DNA from: Sipunculus nudus
Taxonomy: Eukaryota; Annelida; Sipuncula; Golfingiida; Sipunculidae
DNA: 64,000 bases
Direction of reading: 5' to 3'
Assembly (NCBI GenBank): GCA_026874595.1
Contig: CM049309.1
Location: 41,865,079-41,929,078, forward strand
A program made the position numbers and the translations under genes. The stretch's first letter is position 1; every line of letters starts with the position of its first letter. Positions 1-10,960 of this stretch are shown in pieces. The notes under the pieces are model-generated. The model had not been told where the DNA came from and searched no databases. It was given only the letters and a program-made list of their open reading frames with translations.

Positions 1-32
1 CCCAGATTTTTTTTATTAGGTCGAAAAGTGGG

Positions 33-72
33 GGGGGGGGGAGATCGGCCCTGGCCCCCCCCCCACCCCTCG
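33..72. repeat. G-run followed by C-run
   Basis: A run of about twelve G is followed within 20 bases by a C-rich run, so the two can pair with each other. It lies in intron 1 of gene copy 1. The same intron position in copy 3 (near 31245-31275) lacks most of it, so it is a recent or unstable feature. Confidence 0.6.
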
Positions 73-100
73 CCCAAATCGACTCCCTGATCACGAGCTA

Positions 101-165
101 TATAGCATTTAAGCACACTGCTAAGATAATTCCAAGAAGCATAACGACACGGGACTATCACTGAC
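101..165 (+). repeat. Ghost copy of the exon 2 acceptor region (copy 1)
   Basis: This stretch resembles the real exon 2 acceptor and exon start found about 290 bases downstream. Shared words include a degenerate form of the acceptor, followed by a stretch reading like the first exon codons (GCATAACGACACGGGAC against GCACATCGAC...). The AG of the acceptor is not kept. The same ghost occurs ahead of exon 2 in copy 3 (31285-31345), so it predates that duplication. It looks like a single unit of the 61-bp family amplified in copy 2. Confidence 0.5.
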
Positions 166-417
166 GTCATAGTGTGGAATTCCCTCGTCCGTAACCGTAT
201 ACACGTATGTTTTTCAATCGCCATCGTGAGCGATCGAAACATGCTCCAGACGCATATGTATATACAGTTATACACGCATATATGCATATGCAAATTTGGA
301 ATCACTCCAAGGGAATTTAATGTGTGCGATTCCTAAATGCATACGCATACGGAACCTATACGTAATGCATATGCGTATATGGAATGTTACCTTCACACAT
401 TGCCCTGATATTTCCAG

Positions 418-609
418 GAAGCACATCGACGAAGGACTTGAGCCGGGGGCGGCCTTCTCAGTCTACTATAAAGGGAAGCTGGTCGTTGAATATACCGGAG
501 GGTACGCGGACCCGGAGGGCGGCCGGCCATGGGACGACAAGATCTTATCTATAGCCTTCAGCAGTACAAAAGGTGTCACAGCCATCATTATGGCCATGCT
601 GGTGGACAG
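418..609 (+). CDS. Copy 1 exon 2 (SxxK exon)
   Basis: The exon is 192 bp, with acceptor TTTCCAG and donor CAG/GTACAC. It encodes the segment with [13 protein letters not shown] and the catalytic SSTKG. It begins in phase 2, completing an Arg with the AG that ends exon 1. Its length is identical in all three copies. Confidence 0.88.
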
Positions 610-3600
610 GTACACCACAATACACACAGATACACACTCCTTTCCTTCGCAGTGTTCTCTCTGCGGGATTCTGCGGAGTATCATTCACTGAACCTCAATA
701 AAATATAATTCATCAGAAATAGATGTTTAGGCCTACCTCAGCAAATACGAAGTTATAAAGTTGAAACATTTATCTTAAACTCTTTCCGGACGTATATTGA
801 CGTATATGAAAACCATATGCAATTGCTCGAATCCCTATTTGTGGTTGTGTTTTTATCAAGAAATGAAACTAAATGCTGTGTACAAATTACCTTTAGTTCC
901 TGATACTTAGAAGACCAAAACGTAGTTTCATCATTATTCACTATCATTATTCAAAGAAAAAAAGTCTGATTATTGGGTAAGTTAAAAGCATAGAAGTATA
1001 TTAATAACAATATGTATTGTTATTTATAGCAATAGAACATTAGGCTAGAAATAAGTTAACTTCCTGTAATTAATAAATATTAGACACAATTTAAATCTAC
1101 TTCCACAGGACGTTTGTCAGTACACCTAGAATGCTTGTTTTTTGTATTTAAAGATACGGAAAGGAACAAAGCGTGACAAAAGATTTGTACATATACTTGC
1201 CACCCATAAATCTCTTGTTTTTGTTATTGTCAACGATTTAAGACAATATTCTCGTTTCCACAGAGGTCTCCTGGACTATGACAAACCTATCGCTCACTAC
1301 TGGCCTGAATTCGCTCAGAATGGAAAAGAGAAGATCACAGTGAGGCATTTAATGTCACACCAGGTATGTGAACACATGTTATCTAACACCAGGTATATGA
1401 TCACACATATAATGTCACGCCAGCTTATTGATCACACATTTAATGTCACACCAGGTATGTGAACACATGTTATCTAACACCAGGTATATGATCACACATA
1501 TAATGTCACACCAGCTTATTGATCACACATTTAATGTCACACCAGGTATGTGAACACATGTTATCTAACACCAGGTATATGATCACACATATAATGTCAC
1601 GCCAGCTAAATGATCACACATTTAATGCCACGCCAGGGATGCAATTATAACATTTATGCATCTTACGTTAAATATACGTTAAATAGTCGACAAACAAGCC
1701 TTTTTGAGGAGTTTAATTCATGGAAGATAATTTTTGTTTTAAGGCCGGAGTATCCGGAGTGGATGAAGAGTTTACAATTTATGAAATGGTGGAAAACAAC
1801 GACAAAGTTAGCAGAATACTCGCTAAACAGAAACCATACTGGAAAATCGGTGAGCTTTACTTGAAATCGTTTAGAACGTGACGTCAAATATTTACAGTGT
1901 TATATATACCAGCCCTGGAAGTACTTAAACGGGAATAATACTTAACACCTTGATTGAGATTAAAAGCTACCTGGAAACTAGTTTCTATAGTTTTTGCCTC
2001 TGAAAGATAATCGATTTCCATGAAAGAATACAAGATCCAGAAGTCCCTGGTAATCTGACAACACTAAGTTGCTGTTGTGTTTATAGTTGGATGATAAGCC
2101 CAGAACACTAACACTGGTCCAGTAGCTGAACACAACATTTATTTTTGAGCCTGAAACGAAGACGACTGCCGTTGAATATCGTAAAGTAATTTTGAAACAT
2201 AACCATGTCATGTTCGATACCTAATGGTGATTTAAGGTACTTCTGACCCTTTGTAATACTTGTATTCCATAACAAATGCAAATGCAGATGACATGTATTT
2301 GCAGGGGAAGGGTTCGGGTACCACGCCTTTACTATAGGAATGTACGCCGACCAGATAATCCGAAGAGTGGACCCGAAACACCGCGACATTGGTCAGTTCT
2401 TCAAGGAGGAAGTTGCCAGACCCTTTGGTATGAGACAGGACTCTTCATAATGCAGATTTAGATATCAATTTAATAACACGAATACGCCTTTCGGGGGTTC
2501 CTCGGTGGTATGTTCCAATAATGGGGTCTAATACACATCCAGGGCCTGCAGGTGCAGTAGTAACCGGGCCAGGATATTAAATGTAATACAGCCCTGTCAA
2601 GTAGGCCAAAACCAGAATAGAATTCTGAAGCTGGACATAAACGTAGCTAAGCTAGTATTTTAAAAAGTGGGGGCGGTTACCACCAACAAAAAATAATGGA
2701 AACTTAGATATCAATTTAAAATCACGTGATGCAGGAAGTACGAAACTATTGTGCCAATTATAGCCGAACATATATTGAAATAATTAAAAAAAGGTGACAC
2801 AAAATGGCTACCACGGGGTTATTTAATTGTCTTTGTAGTATCCATTAAACGTCACTCAAGACCGTAGATTTGTGAAAAGTAAATTCCAATTATTTAATCA
2901 AATTGACAGCAATGCAGCGAAGTAAAGCTCATCCACTTTAACGTATTATTTTTTTTATTGTGCCAGCCGCGCAACTGAAATAATACTGAAAGTGCAGATT
3001 TTAGGCACCATATTAGTAGCATACAAACACACGTGTTCCCTCACGTGCATGCCTGTGTATTATAAGAAAGAGCCCTGTTATTTTTAAGAGATTTGTCTTT
3101 ACAACACATTTTCTTTAAAGGGATACATGATGTATTTGCTTCTAGTGCAGTGGAAACGCACACGCGCACACATGCATTTAATATTTTCTTTTGTATATAA
3201 AGTTCAATTGTGAGCAAAAATAATCAGAAATGATGTTCATCAACATATTAAAGAACAACGATATGCCAGCTAGATATTTCCCTGCTGCTCTGCGATAAAT
3301 CATAAAAAAAAACTTGTATAAAAATACATTACAGGGTGGCTATACACTGCAGTCGTCCCAGGTCTCCTGTTTTGTAATAACCGCTGCTTTACACTGCGAG
3401 TTTCTCTATGCATGACCACAAGGGTGTGCACAGAGCAGAGAATTTTAATCAGACCAATGACAATGTGGTACCGCATTGTGCATCAAGCTTCAAATTTTAA
3501 ACATGCGACAACACCCGCTTTCGTTGATCTGATTACACTGGTTCTGGCACAGAGCCAAGAATCAGACCAAGAAGGGCGGATGTCTCGGTGAGTAGCGTAG

Positions 3601-6600
3601 GAACGCCTGGAAGTTCTTAGTTCAAAGAGGTTGATGGGTAAGGTGACAAAGCTGACTGGAGGCCTTGTAACTAAGAGCTTCACTGTAATAAAACAGCACC
3701 TGTTCTTTCTGCCATTCATTCCAATAAGTGGACTCTGTAGAGCCGAACTCACTGAACAGTTTTAATCCTTAAACATATCTTTTTCCTGTGTATTGATGGT
3801 CATAATTTGCGTCTTGTGCTTTTGAAAGAAATATTTGCGACATTCTTTAAAAGGGGCCCATGCAATCATCTATCTTACCACTTTAAACTTGAGGTAATCC
3901 GTTCGAGCTTTTATGAAAATAGGCCAGAAAAGATGGATATCCACGCACACAGGCTGCTAGTTTTGTTTATATAAATGTAGTGTTTATAATATGTAGGGGC
4001 CTCTAAAATTATCAAAATAATCTAACCAAGGGCATCTGGCAGCAAGTATGATAAGCCAGTGCTTTACAAATGGCATTTGGCAACAAGCAACCTTTCTACC
4101 TCTGCATATATGCAACCTACCACCATAGGTTTCATGTTTTCCCGTTTGACAAAATTGCTGTGTTTATAAACATGTTGTTGATAATCAGGTTCATACATCC
4201 TTCAAGAAGGCGTTATAAGAATTTTTCACAACCAAAATTACCCTTAGATCATTAATATATACACAGAGAAAGCCAGAAATCACAAAAATTCTATTCAAAG
4301 GCTAGGTGAATGGGCACCTTTAAATTTATGTGAGTCACAGTTCGTTCCTTGAAAGAGATATTTGCGACATTCTTTTCTAAAGTTAATAGTAATAGTTCGT
4401 GTCTGATGCTTTTGAAAATATATTTGCGACAATCTGATACAATGATATTAGTCAAGTTTGTATCTTCTGCTTTTGAAAGAGATATAAATTTCCTGCAAAT
4501 TTGCGACATTCTATTACAATGATTTCTTCCATCTTGGAACACAGACATCGATTTCTTCATCGGGCTCCCACTGGAGGAGAACCACCGACACGCTCGGATT
4601 GTGCATGAGAGACCTCTGGAAATGTTTACCCCAACTTACTTTGATTTGGAAATTCTGAAAATGTATTGGAATTATATGACCACTGGAAGTGAGCTGATAA
4701 AAAAGTATTCCATTGCTCCCTCAACCAAGCCCGTAGAACTGACGGTAAGTCATCAAATAGTTGACATCTCCGTTTGTCGGTCTGTCTGTCTCTATATGTG
4801 CCCCTCATTCTCTCCCTCTCTGTCAGTGGCGTCAGTTTATCTTCCGGGGGGGGGGGGGGGGCGGATGAGACACACACAAACATATAATCACATACCTCCT
4901 ATTAATATATTAGCGTCTGCATGTATGATATATTTCACACACACACATACATATATACTATGATCAGATTTCAAATATATTACAAGATATACAAAAAGAT
5001 TATAAGGGTTTTTTTTTTAAATAAGGTATTGTTTCCAGTATAAGTTATTCTAAAGTAGATTTAGATATAATATGTCATAGAAACTCATAAATGGAACCAA
5101 ATTCTAAAATTCTAATTGTCAATATATTTAATTTGCAATAAATTCATAATATTCTCTGAAAAGCAGTGGGGGGAGGGGGATTTCATTGACCCCACACTGT
5201 CAAAAAGTGGGGTAGGGATATGTATGCCCCCCCCTATAGTGACACCCCTGCTCTCTGTCTCCCTTTCTGTTTCTTTTTCGCTCTCTCTATCCGTGTTTTT
5301 CTGCGTCTCCGTCAATCTTTCTTTCTCTTTTCTGTCTCTCTCTGTTTGTCTCCGTCCGTCTGTCTGTTTGTCTGTCTCTCTCTTATACTCTATTTCTCTG
5401 TGTTGTCTCCGTCTCTGTCTCTCTTTCTCTCCTTCTCTCTCTCTCTCGCTTTTCTGAGACACGCCGATCCTAATACCACCACTGATGTGGATTAGGTTCA
5501 CCCACAAACCTTTAACTCTTTCTCGCATGCAATTCCAACTCTCCACAAAATATCAGTTCAAACCATTCAAAATATTATGAGATATCGTTAACACGGACAT
5601 ATATTCCTTCGAACCAGACAGACAAACAGGCAGAAAGACAGACATCGATGATGAATACACGAACTCGGTCTTGCTTAAGTAGTACTGTTGGATTTCATGG
5701 GGAAATGCCTATTTTAAAGAATCTGTCACAGCTAGAGAATGTGGTAAACACGTAAACAATGTGGAAATAGCTAAATAACCTACAAAATCATTAAAAGCCT
5801 TATGCCCTGCATGTGGGGTAGGCTTAAATAAATGCAACTGAACATATTTTCATATTTCAGCACGCTATGAATAATCCTGCGGCCAGAGCCGTGCCTTGCG
5901 GTGCTACCCGGGGTTTCGGCACAGCCACAGGACTGGCTAAACTCTACGGTATAGTGGCGAATGGGGGAGAGCACAACGGGAAACGTCTCTTGTCACAGAA
6001 GGCTATTGACAGTATGCTGACAGAGGTGATTTCTGGGAAAGATAAAATACTCGCTCTTGATTTTGCTTATGCTAACGGCATGTCTCTCATAGATTCAACT
6101 TTGGTAAGTACTTGTTTCATATGTTTGTCTATATTTTGTTTTTATATGCTTTCCATGCCATATGTTTTACATAATCTTTTTTGCAATCCGAGTAATAGTG
6201 TACTGTAACACCTTGGGTTGGAGAGCGCCGAAATGGCTAGGTTATGTCTTAAATATATTATTCGTCGAAGTGAATGATTGATTGCTGGTAAGTTGTAAAT
6301 ATAGTCATGATAGAAATCTCCTCTGATAACGTGGCACTTGCGACGTTAGCACGTGACGTCATCATAAATCATTACACACTTTCCTTTCAACACAATAAAA
6401 CCGGAATGCAAGTTTTTTACAGCTAGAAAAAAATATCTCAGTCGTACAAAATTTATTCAAAAATTGAAATCAACTTGGACTGCAGTATCAAAGGAACATG
6501 AGTTGGAGTTCATCAGTTTATTAATATATACTTTTCTAACAGGGCAGCCGTATGTTCGGGACACCAGGACACGGGGGACAGATGGGGTATGGTGACGTCA

Positions 6601-6722
6601 TACACAAAGTTGGCTGGGCCTACATAACTAACCACTTGAAACCCGCGCTACCAGGCAAGGATCCTCGGTACATGCCATTGGAGCAGGCTATATATGACGT
6701 TATTCGAGATTTAGAGAAGTAG
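418..6722 (+). CDS. Beta-lactamase-fold serine hydrolase, copy 1 (exons 2-8; exon 1 outside window)
   Basis: This is a predicted serine hydrolase of the class C beta-lactamase / family VIII esterase superfamily, found in animals as beta-lactamase domain-containing proteins; the substrate is unknown. Coding exons are 418-609, 1264-1363, 1744-1849, 2305-2427, 4545-4744, 5861-6103 and 6543-6722. All have GT-AG borders (exon 4 uses an AAG acceptor), the phases are consistent throughout and there is no internal stop. Exon 2 carries the nucleophile motif SSTK (SxxK). Exons 4-5 supply GYHA, in place of the usual YxN. Exon 8 has GHGG at the place of the KTG/HTG motif. The window starts inside intron 1, so the start codon is not visible; by comparison with copy 3 about 47 residues are missing. 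Exon structure and introns are very close to copy 3, implying recent duplication. The gene appears functional; expression cannot be judged. Confidence 0.88.
1264..1363 (+). CDS. Copy 1 exon 3
   Basis: The exon is 100 bp and encodes [16 protein letters not shown]...RHLMSHQ, the part after the catalytic helix that is conserved in class C-type hydrolases ('ITVRHLLSHQ' signature). The donor is CACACCAG/GTATGTG, and this junction is repeated twice more downstream. It ends in phase 0. Confidence 0.88.
1346..1640 (+). repeat. 91-bp tandem repeat of the exon 3 donor junction
   Basis: Three 91-bp units begin at 1346, 1437 and 1528, each starting with the last 18 bases of exon 3 followed by the donor GTATGTG. 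Each unit is itself built from about three 30-bp subunits of the form AATGTCACACCAGGTAT. The result is identical donor sites at 1363/1364, 1454/1455 and 1545/1546. Copy 3 has only one unit, and copy 2 has a degenerate version at 22150-22500. Confidence 0.85.
1744..1849 (+). CDS. Copy 1 exon 4
   Basis: The exon is 106 bp and encodes [20 protein letters not shown] through PYWKI plus one base. The acceptor is TTTTAAG (AAG), weaker than the CAG in copy 3. The donor is ATCG/GTGAGC. Confidence 0.85.
2305..2427 (+). CDS. Copy 1 exon 5 (YHA exon)
   Basis: The exon is 123 bp and encodes [20 protein letters not shown]...[10 protein letters not shown]. The GYHA tyrosine aligns with the general-base Tyr of the YxN motif; in family VIII-like esterases the Asn is often replaced. 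It is bounded by TTGCAG and GTATGAG. Confidence 0.87.
3790..3850 (+). repeat. Outlying unit of the intron 5 minisatellite (copy 1)
   Basis: One unit of the GAAAGAAATATTTGCGACATTCT family lies about 700 bases ahead of exon 6, separated from the main cluster. A matching unit is found in copy 3 near 38700-38765. Confidence 0.5.
4320..4544 (+). repeat. About 62-bp repeats abutting the exon 6 acceptor (copy 1)
   Basis: Three to four degenerate units share TTTTGAAAGAGATATTTGCGACATTC and AATGATAATAGT words. The last unit runs into the exon 6 acceptor ending GGAACACAG. The same arrangement is found in copy 3 (39230-39448), and it is expanded in copy 2. Confidence 0.65.
4545..4744 (+). CDS. Copy 1 exon 6
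   Basis: The exon is 200 bp and encodes [18 protein letters not shown] through KPVELT, the 'D-x-x-IGLP' segment typical of this hydrolase family, following the EVAxPFG helix. It is bounded by CACAG and GTAAGT. Confidence 0.87.
4846..4861 (+). repeat. Poly-G run in intron 6 (copy 1)
   Basis: About 16 consecutive or nearly consecutive G lie 100 bases after the exon 6 donor. The homologous site in copy 3 (39754-39771) also has a long G-run of slightly different length. Confidence 0.7.
5236..5455 (+). repeat. CT-rich simple sequence in intron 6 (copy 1)
   Basis: About 220 bases are almost purely pyrimidine (CTCT, TCTG and TCCG motifs). This creates long open frames on both strands rich in Ser/Leu/Phe or Arg/Glu, which I treat as non-coding. 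A homologous tract lies at 40665-40890 in copy 3. Confidence 0.8.
5861..6103 (+). CDS. Copy 1 exon 7
   Basis: The exon is 243 bp (81 codons, phase 0 at both ends). It encodes [19 protein letters not shown], then [17 protein letters not shown] and [10 protein letters not shown], the conserved 'NGG...G+LLS' block of class C-like hydrolases. The acceptor is ATTTCAG and the donor TTG/GTAAGT. Confidence 0.88.
6543..6722 (+). CDS. Copy 1 exon 8 (terminal)
   Basis: The terminal exon is 180 bp and ends in TAG at 6720-6722. It encodes [18 protein letters not shown], with GHGG replacing the KTG/HTG triad. It continues through the last beta-strand (KVGWAYITN) to the C-terminal helix ending RDLEK. Confidence 0.88.
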   Translation, partial: GSRMFGTPGHGGQMGYGDVIHKVGWAYITNHLKPALPGKDPRYMPLEQAIYDVIRDLEK

Positions 6723-6811
6723 CCGCAAAAGTCATAATGACTAAGCCATAGATTTTGATAAACATATGCAACACACTAGTATTTAAGGTCAAACAAACCT
6801 ATTCAAAATCT

Positions 6812-6817
6812 AATAAA
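6812..6817 (+). promoter_or_regulatory. Candidate poly(A) signal, copy 1
   Basis: An AATAAA lies 90 bases after the stop codon. The aligned position in copy 3 is mutated. A second AATAAA at 7666-7671 is conserved in copy 3 (43084-43089), so either could be used. Confidence 0.35.
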
Positions 6818-6924
6818 ATTATCATATGACATAATTGCCAAAAAAAATTAATATCGATTTTACATAAACTGAACCAAATTCCTGTAAGAAAAACAATTTT
6901 TCTATTCATTTTTCCACCAAAAAA

Positions 6925-7295
6925 ATTGGGTTGTGTGGTTTGTTTAAAAGCTATTTGTACATCGATGAGCACACTATCACCTGCGCAATGACGTCACACA
7001 CAGGGAAATCTCCTTTGACTAAACATTCTAGATCTCATCCAAAGCCTCTTATTTCTGACACTGTCAGCCCCAAATTTTCGAGGAAGAATGATAACAACAT
7101 GTATTCTTTCATTTAAGTCATTTCTAAATTTTGCCTATGACGTCACACTTTGCACCCGCTCATAACACCGGGGTCCTGTCTCTGTTCTGGATGAAATCTT
7201 AATGCTGCGTCATGCACATAATACAACCGCATGCAAATAGTACGTTTTCTTAATCTTCATCAAACACAAATATTCCTTTTTCAAACCATCTCCAT
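6925..7295. other. About 370-bp segment present after copy 1 but absent after copy 3
   Basis: Flanking sequences on both sides align with 42660-42720 of the copy 3 flank, but this block has no counterpart there. It contains two TGACGTCACAC words about 160 bases apart. I see no coding potential, terminal repeats or known element in it. Confidence 0.4.
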
Positions 7296-8096
7296 CAACG
7301 TTTATGGACTGGTTCCCGTTTAATTTAACGCACAAGTGTATGAGGAAGATACCGACAAGGACAGGAACCAGTCTATTACGGTTGCAGCCCTCAAGGTCAC
7401 ATGACAGATGATCCAGGAATGGCTGTGTGCCCTACAACATATCAGTGGTAAATATGAAGAGGACACAACGAGAGAAAAAGTGATTTGAACCAGCTCAAAG
7501 GAAATTCTTGTGGCTATATAATCATACACATTGTTTAACTTACAAATTGTCAGCCGTTTATTCTCAGATACACAATATAATTGTGACCATTACCTTCATA
7601 GTACTTTTGTATGCCCCTTATGAGTTTATACTTTCCTGGGTAGAGTGTATTACTTTTGATATGAAAATAAAGAATTTTGCAGCTTTTATGTTTTGCATTA
7701 CCTTAGGAGCCTATAGTTTGGACAGCATATGTTTTTATTAATCACGCTTATGTTAATCTGCACTTTACCTTGCTATTGGTATTTTTATTTTCATGTGCAC
7801 ATATACATTAAAACCTTGCATAACGACCACCATTTAGCGACCACCTAAAAAAAAGTCCCTTTGACCCCGATTCTTTTCTTTTCTTTTTGTTATAAAGAAC
7901 TCATGTAGACGACCATCTCGAAAACGCGACAACCTTATCGAGGTCATGGGCCCGTTAGGGTCGTTATTTCCAAGTTTAATGTTTTCATTTCCTCTGCTAT
8001 CCCCCATATGTACCGCAAACACATGATATAGGAATAGTTGTACATTGCCTTATTAAGCAATGGCGAACTCTTCGTGAGTGTGCGGCTGTATCGTTC
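7296..8096. other. Copy 1 3' flank, no gene seen
   Basis: This intergenic sequence aligns with the copy 3 flank at 42700-43255, except for about 260 extra bases at 7780-8045. I see no coding region, RNA gene or promoter that I can support. Confidence 0.5.
7812..7975. mobile_element. Possible small MITE (pogo/Tigger-like ends)
   Basis: The sequence starts near ATAACGACCAC and ends with GGGTCGTTAT, giving an inverted ATAACGACC/GGTCGTTAT pair about 140 bases apart. The opening AACCTTGCATAACGACCACC resembles pogo/Tigger-type mariner ends. The block is absent from the homologous flank of copy 3. Exact ends and target duplication are not resolved. Confidence 0.35.
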
Positions 8097-8285
8097 ACAC
8101 CGGAATCTACAGTGCCCTCTCCTATACGCAATCTACAGTATCCTCTCCTATACGCAATCTACAGTGCCCTCTACTATATACGGAATCCACAGTGCCCTTT
8201 CCTAAATACGCAATCTACAGTACCCTCTCCTATACATGTATACGGAATCTACAGTACCCTCTCCTATACGGACTTGCTGTACCCT
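8097..8285 (+). repeat. Short 28-bp minisatellite (ancestral-size array)
   Basis: About seven diverged units of the CGGAATCTACAGTRCCCTCTCCTATA motif occur here. The flanks on both sides match the flanks of the 20-kb array at 43256-63570, so this is the same locus in the neighbouring duplicon, unexpanded. Confidence 0.85.
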
Positions 8286-8714
8286 CAATAAAAAATTTGA
8301 AGAGATAATGTGTAAGAAAAACTTCCTTACATTCAGTTAAATGAAAATTATGTTCATCGCCGATCTGTAATTTTCCCCACAGAAATTGTGAATGCATTTA
8401 TATATAAGGAGAGTTTGAAATTCACATATCCCCCTCAACCCCCCCCCCCTTTTAAAAGAGACAAAAAAAAAAAAAAACATTTTTTGTGTAGATTTTCGGA
8501 TAAGCCTTATGAAGAGATGTCTTCAACGTCACACTTTTGTGATCAGGTATAAATAAGGTGTTGGTCTAGCCTGTTTATTCCTACAAACCCAATACTTCAT
8601 ATATTTCTATATTAATGTTACTTATATATTTTGATATTTGCATTATTCAATACACATTTAAAATAAATACGACTATCATCAAACACATTTCAGCTTATGC
8701 AAAAATGCTGGGTC
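8286..8714. other. Duplicated flank, repeated at window end
   Basis: This sequence, including the AAAATTTGAAGAGAT start, the AAGGAGAGTTTGAAATTCAC block and a poly-C/poly-A tract, recurs at 63570-64000. The offset near its end is 55286 bases. It separates the minisatellite from the next gene copy's first exon. It contains no gene. Confidence 0.75.
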
Positions 8715-8955
8715 ATAATTGAACCATGAGTTCCTAAAAAAAAGTCTCCTGCTTTTCTTTATATATAAGTTATTGGAGCATACGTGGCGCCATATCGGCC
8801 CTCTGGCATTAAGACCACATTACTGGCTGTCCAAATATCATTGCCTATGTACTGAGTAGGATTAGCATAGGGCATATATGTTGCATGCGCTAGTATACTT
8901 GGTGACCTAGTATAGCTAGAGTACACACGGAACAACGCTCCATTATCACATCAAG

Positions 8956-9012
8956 ATGGGCTTCATAAAGACAGCTTTAGTTGGGATGGTAATTGCTTGT
9001 GCTTGTGTATAA
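8956..9012 (+). pseudogene. Copy 2 exon 1 relic
   Basis: ATG at 8956 opens a reading frame matching the first 16 residues of copy 3 exon 1 with a few substitutions. It reaches a TAA at 9010-9012 where copy 3 continues. No donor or later exon 1 sequence is recognisable. Confidence 0.8.
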
Positions 9013-10136
9013 CGGGTAAACCCAATTTAAAAAATTCCTCAAATATAACCTGCGTTTATAAATGAAAAAGTACAAATAAACATTTAATATACAATATTTA
9101 TATTATATTATAAAAATAAATTACAGATATTTTATACAAATATGCAAATTACGCAGATAATTAAGTTTGTTGTTAATGTATATTTCTATAAGAGCAGAAT
9201 AATGTATATTTTTATAAGATGCCTCGTGGTATAGCAAATATAATCGATGTCAATGAAAGGGTTCGCTTTTTATTTAGGTATAACTGATCTTTCCCTCCGA
9301 ACCTCACTATCTGAATCAATGGTAACAGGGGCGTATTCATGCAAGGGGAGGGGGGCGCCCCTTTCGCCCTCCCCCCTTTTTGTTCTGCTAACATTGATGC
9401 CAGTCAACTACTGGCAAGCATTACGTTTGTAAATTCACATTTATTCAAGTATACGTTCACATATATAAAAATGGCATTGTAAGCATGCATATTAATATAT
9501 GCATGCCTCTCAATGGATGCAGCAATGTAAAATGCAACGGTCAGTTTTATTCGGCCTTTTTTTTGGAAAGAAAAATGTGGGCCGTATTGTTTTGAGCTTG
9601 ATCGTTTTCCCCTTCTGGCCATTCGAACGGAAAAGTATATAATCTGAAACTGGATCTTATAAGTACCAGTGAAACCTGGCTATATGCTGCCAAAACCAAC
9701 ATAAATAACGAGATGTTTCAGTCGAGATTAGATCTTGAGAAAATATATTTGATATGTTTCCCGCTAAATGATGCAAATCAATGAACCCAATGGAGTAGTA
9801 CTATAAATACCGCCAGGGCAAATAAGAATCCACTCAGTTCTTTTTATTGTGTTCACCGTATTTATGAAATCAATACATTAAAAGAAGTGCATTTGTATAC
9901 TATTTTTGGTAATTTAAAATTGTTGAAATCATTCTAACAAATGTGGTTGATTTGTTCCTAAATTATTATTTATTTGTGCTTATATTAGTCTCCAATCAAT
10001 GTTTTACTCTGGAGTCCTGTAATAAGGAAAAAAAAATTTGCGAGAATCTAACGAGACCATTCTATCTTTCTTTGTCTTAGTGAAATAAACTTTTAACAGG
10101 ACATGGTTCTTTTTTCTTGGTCCTAAAATGTACAGT

Positions 10137-10138
<2 letters not shown>
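9013..10138. other. Intergenic/intronic AT-rich sequence, nothing recognised
   Basis: This is AT-rich sequence with a G/C-rich imperfect palindrome around 9341-9380 (GGGAGGGGGGCGCCCC region). I see no supported gene, element ends or RNA. Confidence 0.5.

Positions 10139-10186
<48 letters not shown>
10139..10186. repeat. (TA)n microsatellite
   Basis: About 22 TA dinucleotides are uninterrupted. Local open reading frames of alternating Ile-Tyr come from this tract and are not genes. Confidence 0.95.
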
Positions 10187-10188
<2 letters not shown>

Positions 10189-10589
10189 TTGCCATACGAG
10201 AAGAGGTAAAGGCACCCTGCATACCCCGAATCTGGTGCTGCCCCTCCCCCCGCCCCTATCTTCAAATCCTGGATAAGCCATTAGACCGCAAGCTAATCTG
10301 ATATACATGTATTGTAAAGAGCAACGGGTCAAATCCGGATTGTCGTGTGGTTTCTTTTTGCGAAACATAATTACCGAATTGATAAGCACCTACTAAGTAA
10401 TTACCACTGACATCTGAAATGATATCTTTTACAATAATAATTACAATTTGTTTCTTTATATAGCGCAAATATCAACAGTTTATGCCAATATATAGCCCAA
10501 CCGTTATCACATGACGCTTTTACATTATCGTTAGAAGTCATTGATTAAAACACGTTTAAGCAGTTTTTAAATTCATAGCATAAACATGC

Positions 10590-10960
10590 ATAAAAAGGTC
10601 AAAGATATAAGTTTATAAATTAATCTCTGCCTAATAGGCAGCCAATGGAGTTCTTTTAATGCTTTACTAGCACTATCATACTTAGCTAGTAATCAGCTTG
10701 GCTGTCATGTTTTGAAATACGCTGAGGTTTGTTTACATCAGCATCAGGTAAACCTATGTTAAGAGCTTTTGCATATAGTCTAGGTATTTGAGAATGGGAC
10801 CACAAGCCAAAACCTTAGCATTTTATATCGGAGGACAACACGGATCTGCTTAAGTCTATTAAAAGTTTCCCATTGCTACTTTGCATTAACGTGAAATTTT
10901 GTAGTTTAAATTAAGTTTTTTCGTCAACTTCAACTCCCAGGTTGATACCTTAACAGGCAT
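10590..10960 (-). mobile_element. Degenerate non-LTR retrotransposon fragment (RT C-terminal region)
   Basis: On the minus strand, broken frames read GLPDADVNKPQRI, then QNMTAKLIT, then KYDSASKALKELHWLPIRQR. These are the 'LP...LQ+IQN-AAR-I' and 'L+-LHWLP++-RI' blocks that follow the reverse transcriptase domain in CR1/L2/I-type LINEs. Frameshifts and stops separate the blocks, so this is a dead fragment. The 5' and 3' limits are unclear. Confidence 0.75.

Noticed and set aside
5112-5546. Arg/Glu-rich minus-strand and Ser/Leu-rich plus-strand open frames in intron 6 (also at 40529-41026)
   Set aside because: They are compositional products of a CT-rich simple-sequence tract inside an intron.
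418-6722. Horizontally acquired bacterial beta-lactamase
   Set aside because: There are eight exons with regular GT-AG introns, a hydrophobic animal-type N-terminus and tandem paralogues. The fold is long established in animals.
10123-10389. Open frames with long Ile-Tyr runs (also at 19259-19510)
   Set aside because: They are translations of (TA)n and (GA)n microsatellites.
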